A DNA stretch of 64,000 bases, from positions 32,090 through 96,089 of the forward strand of contig JBBBWG010006780.1 in the NCBI GenBank assembly GCA_037176905.1. Direction: 5' to 3'. Origin of the DNA: Azolla pinnata. Lineage: Eukaryota; Streptophyta; Polypodiopsida; Salviniales; Salviniaceae. Position 1 is the first letter of the stretch; the number at the start of each line of letters is the position of its first letter. Below are positions 55,676 through 64,000 of this stretch, piece after piece. Below the pieces are notes generated by a model. It had not been told where the DNA came from and did no database searches. It saw nothing but the letters and a program-made list of their open reading frames with translations. Made by a program: the position numbers and the translations under genes.

Positions 55676-58600
55676 ATGACGAACAGTATACAGGAATTTA
55701 ATGAGTTTAACAATGCAGATAGACCTATAACGCCTAGAGGAGAAAGAGAAAGAGAGAAAGGAGGTGGTGGAGGCAATATATTGCAAGAAAACAAGGCTTT
55801 ACAGCAAAGGTTCACAACTTGCCGTCTTAACGTGAGAGGAATGACATGTACAGCTTGCTCGACGAGTGTTGAATCTGCTCTGCAAAGGATCCATGGCATT
55901 AAGAGAGCTGTGGTAGCATTAGCCACAGAAGAAGCTGAAGTAGAGTACGATCCTTTGCTAGTCAATCATAACCTTATTGTAGAGGCGGTAGGGGATGCAG
56001 GGTTTGAAGCAGAAGGTATAGCCAGTATATTAGCATCAAATCTAACTGAGAGCATCAGCCAAGTTCAGTTGGAGCTACAAGAACAATCGGGTATGAGGAA
56101 GATTGATTCACAGGAGGATTTGGAAGCTTATATTCGATCCTCTCTTCAAGCTCTTCCAGGTGTAAAAGAAGTAGAAACTGAGTTGAGAAGGCGTATGGTG
56201 ACAGTCTCTTATGATCCAGAACAAACAGGCCCAAGGTTCTTATTAGAAGCCATTGATAAGAGCACAGGTCTGCAAGCGAGGATTCACAATGCCGATATCA
56301 GAGGGGGAGACAGATGGAAAGAGAGGAAAGAGTATAGAACGCAATTGCTGTGCAGCTGCGCTTTCAGCGTACCTATCTTCTTCCTTTCCATGGTTTTCAT
56401 GTATATACCCGCGGTTGATGACATGTTACAGAGACCGTTGATTAACATGCTAACTGTGGGGATGCTCCTAAGGTGGATCTTAGCGACTCCAGTGCAATTC
56501 GTTTCTGGTATGAGGTTCCATCTCGGAGCTTACAATGCACTCAAACATGGATCTTCTAACATGGATGTGCTTGTATCCCTTGGTACGAATGCTGCTTATT
56601 TCTATTCGGTCTACACAGCCCTCAGAGCCACATCTTCCAAACATTTCACTGGCTCCGATTTCTTTGAGACCGGAGCAATGCTCATCTCGTTCATCTTGCT
56701 TGGTAAATATTTGGAAGTCTTAGCGAAAGGTAAAACTTGCGATGCTATAGCCAAGCTTATAAACTTACAACCCGAATTTGCAACACTGCTTATTCGAGAT
56801 CAGGATGGCGGAGTTTTGGAGCGTGAGATCAGTACGCAACTTCTACACAGGAGAGACACTGTGAAGGTTATTCCAAGCAGAAAGTTTCCTACGGATGGGA
56901 TAGTGGTTTGGGGACAGAGCCATGTGAACGAGAGCATGATCACTGGTGAAGCTATACCTGTTTTTAAGAAGATTGGAGATAGCATTACTGGTGGAACCTT
57001 GAATGAAAGTGGTGCTTTGCATGTGGAATGTACACATGTCGGCCAAGAAACCACTCTTGCGCAGATCATTCGTCTGGTCAAAACAGCCCAAATGGCTAAA
57101 GCTCCAGTGCAAAAATATGCCGACCGGATATCCCAATATTTCGTTCCCTTTGTGAGCAACCTTTGTCTAAACGTTTTTTTCCCTTGCTTTGCATGTTTTT
57201 GTTTAAACCATGTAGTTTTGTACTGCGTCTCAGAACTTTTGAGTATGGGAGTAGCAAATTTTGTGAAACATAGCTGTTTAAATGTCTTAAAAGTCAATGG
57301 GCATTTTTCTCTCTGCAGGTTGCTTGCCTTTGCTTAAACGTTTTCCTTTTCCGAATTCTCTGACAGGTGGTAATGGCAGCTTTGATCACATGGCTGGGAT
57401 GGTTCACGGCTGGAATCGCTAATTCCTATCCAAAAACATGGATCCCTGTATCTATGGATGAATTTGAACTTGCTCTACAGTTCGGTATTTCAGTGTTGGT
57501 GATTGCTTGCCCCTGTGCCTTGGGATTAGCTACACCTACTGCTGTCATGGTAGCAACAGGAAAAGGAGCCTCTCAGGGAATCCTCATCAAAGGTGGCCAA
57601 GCATTGGAGAGCACACATAAGGTCCTCTTCTATCAGACAATGTTTTCTAATTCTCTCTAGTCATGCAATCCAAATTGGATACTGGTGAGTTTCTTAATTA
57701 GACCCATATGTTAATTAGCTTGTAACCTTGTGGGGATTGAACATTGGCAAAATGTTAGGCCCCATGGTACAAAAATCGACGTGGTTTATTAGGTATGTGA
57801 ATTGAGCATGTAAGCTCATGTGATGTATCTGATTTGCACATATTCGAATAGCTGTGAACCTGTTCATGTCTGATTTTGGGGTTGTAAGTTCATGTCACGT
57901 TTGAGTGTACACGCAAGGATTAAGGTTGGGCGTGTTTTTAATGTCCATTTACTGTGCAATCCGTGTTTACTGCAAAGTTGATATAGCTCATACATGCATG
58001 TTATATGCGAATGTAGATCAAATGCATAGTGTTCGACAAAACAGGGACCTTGACAATGGGAAAACCTGTTGTAGTGGACACAAAACTATTCAGTGGGATG
58101 GATCTTCCTACTTTGTACAGCTTGGTATCAGCTGTGGAGGTATTGTACTACAACGAACGAGTAGGAATTCAATTGTGTGATAAAAGAGTAAAACGTATGA
58201 GTAAATATTTATTTAATGCCTATATAAAAAGTGATTCAACGGAATATTTACACAATAGAGAAAAACGATTTCAAAGAATGTCTTTCTTTTTTTAATCTGG
58301 AAAACATTAAGGAGCATTTTTATTGGCTAGCCGTTTCAAAACTACCAAAATCAATTTATGACTTGCTAGCTCTAGATCGATTAAATCAAAACGAAAGAAT
58401 TTGGAAGTCCAAGGTAACAAGAAAATCTTTGTGGCTATTTCCAGGCAAATAGTGTGCATCCATTGGCCAAGGCAATGGTGAAATATGCCAAGTCTTTAGA
58501 AGGGCAAAACCCACACATCTCTTGGAAGCAAGAGGTCCACAGCTTCGAGGTTATTAGTGGCCATGGAGTAAGAGCAAATGTAGGAAATGAGGAAGTAGTT

Positions 58601-60421
58601 ATTGGGAACAAGAGACTTATGGAGGACCTAAGTATACCGATTCCACTGGAAGTAAAGGAACTCGTAAATAGATCGGAGGATAGGGCAAGGACAACTGTAA
58701 TGATCTCTGTTGGCAACAAAGTTGTCGGAATGATTGCAATTGCTGATTCAGTGAAACCTGAAGCTTCTTCAGCAATGAAAGCGTTGAAGTCTATGGGTAT
58801 AGAAGTAATCATGGTGACTGGAGACAATTGGGGCACAGCAAAGGCAGTAGCAAAGGAAGTTGGAATCAATACGGTTATAGCTGAAGCTTTACCAAGCACA
58901 AAAGCTGACAAGATCAAGGATCTCCAGGTAATGTATTTTGATTAATTCCTTATTTCGCACGCTGATGTGACAGTTGGGATATAACAGATTTCCACCCAAC
59001 CGTTGGTTTTTTTAAACACTAAATATATCAGCTCTACAGAAGACTGTCTCAAGCTCAAAGTGGCCCACTATCAAAAACATAGTGGGAAGTGGCTTGTAGA
59101 CTACAAAAGAGTGAAGCGTTATATTCAAACTCTCGAGTTTCTTTGGGTAGATTAATATTTCTTCCGCATCATCTTGCTTCTATTTATGCATTTGATTTTA
59201 TGTGTTGCGCACGTTTCTGAACTCTCTGCTGCTTTTTACATCATTTGATTCGCCCGCAGTTGATTCGGTATTGGTCATTCACTCTCTTGTCACATAATTG
59301 GGCTTTCCCAGCGAGGTATCCGTGCCATATCAAACTAATCATCTGATTTGTTGGGGTAGAACTAGGCATATACAGTCTGCATCTCTTTCATCCAAGCTTT
59401 ATTTGCCCAAAACTCCAATAAACCCTAAGGCCCATACGTGCTAGGTAATCTATGAGGTTATCCCTATCCGATCGGCAACCGTGTTGATTTGCAATACAAA
59501 GCAAAAGCTTTACCATCCATTTGTAATACCCACAAAAGTGCTGAAAAGCTCTTTTTGTACTACTAACTAACGTGTACTCCACTAGCCTTGCACTAGTACA
59601 AAGGGATCCCTACAACTCACTGGTGTAGTACAAAGAGATACTGGTGTTGGCCGAGCAAGTACTATGAGCTCATGCCAAAGGCTTATTGTGGTGAATACCA
59701 AACAATGGCAAAAGCATTATTCTGCATATTAAATCAACAATGCTGGTCAGTTCCATGTGGGAACAGGTGGCAGAAAACTTATAAAGCTTTTTTCTTGATC
59801 TTGTTTCATTCAAAGAGAAGATTGCCTGCATTGATAAAACCTTTTTTTATTATAAATTTTCTCCCCAACAGCCATTGTTTTTTCTCTTTCTTTGATGACT
59901 GTAGCGCTCAATATGTTCTATTTTCATTTACGCCTTTTTGTTCAGCATTGATAATCCATTGGAATCTGTTTGTGTCACATCTTCTGCAGAAGAGCGGCGT
60001 GGTTGTTGGCATGGTGGGGGACGGGATCAACGACTCGCCAGCGCTGGTGGCAGCCGATGTGGGAATGGCGATCGGGGCCGGAACTGATGTGGCGATCGAA
60101 GCGGCCGATGTAGTGTTGATGAGGAGCGACCTCGAGGATGTCATCGCGGCCATCGATCTGTCGAAGAAGACGTTCTCGAGGATAAAGCTGAACTACATGT
60201 GGGCACTGGGGTACAATGTTCTCGCGCTACCGTTGGCCTCCGGAGCACTTTACCCGCTGATCCACATCCGTCTCCCGCCGTGGGTTGCGGGGGCAGCCAT
60301 GGCTTTCTCGTCGGTCAGCGTCGTGTGCTCTTCGCTGCTTCTCAGAGCTTACAAGCGACCGAAGCCGAAGCTCCACAAGGAAGGACTCGGGGGAGATGTC
60401 TCGATGACGCAACAAGTCTGA
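55676..60421 (+). CDS. HMA5: HMA5-like copper-transporting P1B-type ATPase, 5 exons
   Basis: ATP-driven copper exporter of the HMA5/RAN1 group, exporting Cu(I) across plasma or endomembranes. Exons: 55676-57151, 57367-57621, 58017-58139, 58445-58927, 59990-60421, all GT-AG and in phase, giving 922 aa (Arabidopsis HMA5 is about 995). One metal-binding HMA domain has GMTCTACS (about 55-62). A second HMA-like domain (about 143-195) has lost its CxxC. Catalytic landmarks: TGEAIP actuator loop (about 422), CPC membrane metal site in [14 protein letters not shown] (about 540), phosphorylation site DKTGTLT (584), HP dipeptide (623), [10 protein letters not shown], and [20 protein letters not shown] (about 789). 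It closely follows HMA5, including LLRAYKRPK at the end. The last exon is far richer in GC than the first four. Confidence 0.95.
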
Positions 60422-62044
60422 AAGATCGAAATCGAACCTGAAATGAAAGGTACCAAACCACCATACCTACCTACTTGACTTACTACTGCTACCCATCTGT
60501 TTCTTCCTTCCTTTTTGTTCTTTCTGGTTATGGTGGTGCTTCTTGCTCTGATCTGAGAGATTGGGGAACAAATCTGACAGGCACATTTGTTCCCCAATCC
60601 CAAGCACAGGCTTAAGGATATTACGCCCACAACAAATTCAATCCCCAAACAAAACTGACCTCTATATACTACTGCTACTACTACTACTACTAGCCACTGT
60701 CATCATCACATTGTGATTCATGCAAACCCTTCCTCACTTGCAGCAGAGTGTACCATGTCCTCAGACTCCCCCAGCTATTCCCAAGAATTTAAGGTTATCA
60801 ACAGCCAATCCAATCCCCAAAAAACTGAAATTTTAGAGACTACTCGCCACTGTCATCAACACCCTGATTCATGCCAACCCCCCCCCCCCCCCCTTGATTT
60901 GCATGAAAAACCTTGCATTTTGGCCCGAAGAATCTCGACTAAAGCTACAGATATTTGGATGCCTTCCCCAGCTGTTCAAAAACCTGACCCTGCCCCATCA
61001 ATGTGCCGATCCTTGGTCCCCGTAAAATGGCTTTCTTCTGATCGATCTCCAGAAGCCGAAGATCAACCAAACATTAAGTCGTCATCGACGATTAATAAAA
61101 CGTAAACGTGGTAGTATGTGACTGACCCATTCACAAATCTAATCATTTCAACAAACGCTCAAACTACAAATCTACAAATGTATAATTTCGGATGAGCAAG
61201 TCACAAACCACAAACCTAATCTCGTCATGAACAAAAATGGCCCACAATTTTCAGCCAGCTTTTAAGAATTTGGCCCTTCTCACATGATGTAAAAACAAAA
61301 AGACTGATGCACAGCTCCAAACATTATAGCACCTAGCAACAAAAAACAAACTTGTTGAATGGCAGCAGATGATTACTGCTGCACATCGCACTTGTTCAAA
61401 AATTGACGAATCTGTACCTTACAGCTTCCATCCAAACTTTTTGTCGTTGGGCATTTGTCGATCGATCATTCAAATGAAATCAGCAGCCGTTCATACAAGC
61501 AAAAGAGTCTTGTCAATGGCACACCATCGATTAAATTACAGTAACACGCAGCGATTCGCTCGCTCGTGATGAATCTCCTGACATGAGGATCTTCACCAAC
61601 ATGAACAAAGGGTTAGTAGTATCATCACCGCAACCTTTTCAAACTTCCGAATCAAGGATAAGGATCTCAAAGAGATGCAGATCAGGACTGAATTTCCGGC
61701 AACTAAAAACGCCATAGCATATCTCCATCATCGCCAAACCCGTTAGAATGCTATGCCCTTTAACCATCACAAACATTGCCATGGTTGTGTCATTTGTTCT
61801 CCCTTCCCTTCTGTTGGCTTCCTCGCATTTACGGATTTACAGCTATCATCTTCCAGCCTTCACGTAGCATGCCCAAACATAGCAAGCTTTGTAAATAGCC
61901 CATGCCCGTAAACGCAAACGGATTTTTTGATCCTCCAGCTTCTGGGTGAGTACCCCTTCAACAAATCATTCGAACGCCGAGGTATGTGTAGTGATTGTGC
62001 ATATGCGGGGTGTAGAGAGTTCACTGCACGGCTTATCGCTAAAT
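60422..62044. other. Convergent 3' flanks of HMA5 and RLP4
   Basis: No gene is supported. It holds a short (CTA)n tract at about 60667-60692 and a 15-base C homopolymer at about 60879-60893. Frames here are short and lack resemblance to known families. Confidence 0.6.
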
Positions 62045-63884
62045 CTAGGCATGTTGCATATAATGAGGCACATAACGTTCACGCTTCGGTTTCGATGATT
62101 TGGAGGACAGTTGAACATCCCTTGGAGGTGGAAAACTAGTCCTTGATTTCGCATAGGGAGCATCTCGAGCTGAAATTCAAGGTTCCCAATAATTTAACTG
62201 TAATCTTACTGGAATCTGATGTATGTTGTAGCTTAGTCAGGCTGTCTTTACTTACCTGTGGACAGTCTCTGTGCTCGTAGAATGTTCTGCCGACGTTTGT
62301 AGAATACAAATCCAGATAGAACGCCAAGCAATGTCAGAATGCTGAGTGATAGGACAATGCCTGCCACGGACCCGCTCGAAACCGATTTTTTGTGGCAAGC
62401 CTTTAACCCAGGTATTCCACATAATCCAGCATTTCCAGAGAAGCTGTATAAAGAGGCGGTTAAGATTGCATTATGTCGAAACACATCATATACACTGTCA
62501 GATGACATGAACTGACAACAAAATAAAGAGGGTACTTAAATTCTTTCCACTAACAACAATAATAGAATCGAAAAACAATGCTCATAAACAATAATAGAAA
62601 TCAGAAGAAACCTCAACAGATTCTGCTCTAGAAGTTGTCAATAAAACAAAGTAGGGACTTAAACGGTTAACTCCAACAGAAAATATAGAATGCGAAACGA
62701 TGCTCATAAACCTACTACATTGACCGAGGGACAACAGAAGGTTCTTTTCTATAGAGTTCTCAAAGATGAACTTGTCAACAAACACCTCCATCCGGATATG
62801 TAAACTGAACAGTCATTTCCTTCACCGAATCGCCATTTGGGCAACACTAATAAAAAAGACCTTGAAAACCTGAGATGGTTCAGAGAAAGCAGGACAAAAT
62901 CGGAAGGAACTGTTCTCTAAACTTGTCAGGAATGGCAAAGTGACCAACACCCCCGCCCGCATCAGGGTATTAGGGAGCATACAGAATGATATAGATGGCA
63001 AATGACTGAACGACTGCTCTATCAGCTAAACAGGAGTAAGTGCAAATGGACAATACGGATCCTCCATTGGGGACATTAGGAAATATAACAACTAATATGG
63101 GTGAAGTGAATACACTCTTTCAGTGTTGCAGCAATAACCATTTATTTGCAGATGTATGACAAGAGTACGATATATTGTGGCACCTTTTTACTTTCTGCTT
63201 CAAAAGCATAGTACCTTTGAAGGCATGCATGTATCAATATGATTTGCGTATCTACCATGACACATGACAGGACTGATAATTGCAAATAAAAACAGAAAAA
63301 ACATACTTGAAGCTTGCTCCGCGAATAGGCCCTGCTCCAAGGACAGCTGGTACTTCACCACTAAGTTGATTTCCATTTAAGAATCTATTCAAAAAATGCG
63401 TCTTAATTAAGACTTGTTTATTCTTTTGACTCAGAATTTCATCAACGACAAATCATCCAAAGAGAATGGGGAAGTTAAAGAGCCTCTCTTCAACCATGTG
63501 TTAGTATCCAAAGAAACATTTCAAAACTGTTCAATCGTTTGGTTGTCTATCAAGAAATATTATCCAGGACATGTCAGAGCCAACATACAACTTGCGGAGG
63601 TGAGTGAGGTTGCCAAGAGAATTGGGAATTGCACCAGTTAACTTATTGTAGGAAAGATCTCTGTAATACAAAACCGGAGCGAAAAGAGATTAGTGCAACT
63701 TCGCATCTTAACATGCCAAAGCTGCATCACTCTGGAAACTTGCCCATTCAGATTATTAACATCATTAAAAATGCAAACGACTGCACTATGATTCAATGAT
63801 TCATTGCCTTACAAGATTTCAAGGTCTAACAGGTCTCCGATCTTTGGTGCTATCTCCCCTGAGATGCTATTGCCACTAAGGTTC
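62045..63884 (-). CDS. RLP4: Receptor-like protein RLP4-type (malectin-like/LRR), C-terminal part, gene runs off right edge
   Basis: Five 3' exons on the minus strand: 63884-63813, 63660-63592, 63384-63307, 62443-62256, 62169-62045, in phase throughout. They encode leucine-rich repeats (NLSGNSISGEI, LDLSYNKLTGAIPNSLGNL, FLNGNQLSGEVP), the juxtamembrane NFSGNAGLCGIPGLKAC, one transmembrane helix (GIVLSLSILTLLGVLSGFVF), and a short cytosolic tail with ARDAPYAKSRT and DVQLSS but no kinase domain. The NAGLCGIPGL block and the APYAK...DVQ tail match Arabidopsis RLP4 and relatives, which have an N-terminal malectin-like domain; that part lies beyond 64000. LRR exons of 72, 69 and 78 bp, one repeat each, are typical. 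The protein is presumably at the plasma membrane; ligand unknown. Confidence 0.9.
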
Positions 63885-63924
63885 CTGTTCATCATAATTC
63901 AACAGACAAGTTAGACACATCAGC

Positions 63925-63928
<4 letters not shown>

Positions 63929-64000
<72 letters not shown>
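63929..64000. repeat. (TC)n microsatellite at the right edge, in an RLP4 intron
   Basis: At least 36 TC dinucleotides, cut by the window end. On the gene strand it is (GA)n. Confidence 0.95.

Noticed and set aside
60713-61105. 130-codon plus frame after HMA5
   Set aside because: It contains a poly-C (Pro) run and has no domain. It lies in the convergent 3' region of HMA5 and RLP4.
1-64000. CRISPR array, bacterial operon or phage system
   Set aside because: Spliced eukaryotic genes throughout. The tandem arrays have no regular unique spacers and no associated genes.

Overview
This window is nuclear DNA from a land plant. The genes have introns with GT-AG borders. One gene encodes PnsB4/NDF6, a subunit of the chloroplast NDH complex, and there are many short arrays related to the plant telomere repeat (CCCTAAA). 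The DMP gene, most of the lipase and the last exon of the copper ATPase are very GC-rich, while neighbouring genes are AT-rich. Such a split is best known from monocots, but sequence alone does not settle the lineage. Three assembly gaps (6736-6835, 25740-25749, 44960-45059) lie inside or beside repeats.

I rebuilt eleven recognisable genes exon by exon. In each gene the splice phases agree across every junction. Left to right they are: an acid/gastric-type triacylglycerol lipase (+, 949-7479, 9 exons); a DUF679/DMP membrane protein (+, 10587-11435, one exon); the ER lectin OS-9 (-, 14195-17697, 8 exons); the ribosome-biogenesis factor MAK16 (+, 19558-22480, 9 exons); a DsbA/FrnE-type thioredoxin-fold oxidoreductase (+, 23471-26414, 7 exons); PnsB4/NDF6 (+, 27318-29315, 5 exons); the SWI2/SNF2 ATPase SWITCH2/ERCC6L2 (-, 29864-33678, 8 exons); TELO2/TEL2 (-, 38911-44546, 13 exons); a group A (ABF/AREB/ABI5-like) bZIP factor (-, 46494-49737, 4 exons); an HMA5-like copper P1B-ATPase (+, 55676-60421, 5 exons); and the 3' part of a receptor-like protein RLP4 gene (-, from 62045, running off the right edge). 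Two further gene models, at 8137-8694 and 35585-37109, encode proteins I do not recognise.

The genes do not form an operon or one pathway. They are ordinary dispersed plant genes for lipid hydrolysis, ER quality control, ribosome assembly, photosynthetic electron flow, DNA repair, PIKK stability, transcription, copper transport and cell-surface signalling. OS-9 and MAK16 are divergent and share an 1.86-kb upstream region. PnsB4 and SWITCH2 are convergent, about 550 bp apart.

The unusual part of the window is the non-coding DNA. Introns and spacers carry many micro- and minisatellites, including a 77-79 bp unit in a bZIP intron, a ~160 bp unit at 53.2-54.1 kb, a CGGTCGTT-type array behind the DMP gene, and ATGGATGA-type and TTCC-type arrays in lipase introns. 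There are also kilobase-scale degenerate telomere-like arrays at 34.6-35.5 and 50.1-51.3 kb. I found no CRISPR array, no tRNA or rRNA gene, and no intact mobile element. I did not find a convincing new multi-gene system. The best leads are a GC-AG intron and a phase-compatible alternative exon in MAK16, inverted arrays flanking the OS-9/MAK16 promoter, and the telomere-like minisatellites.
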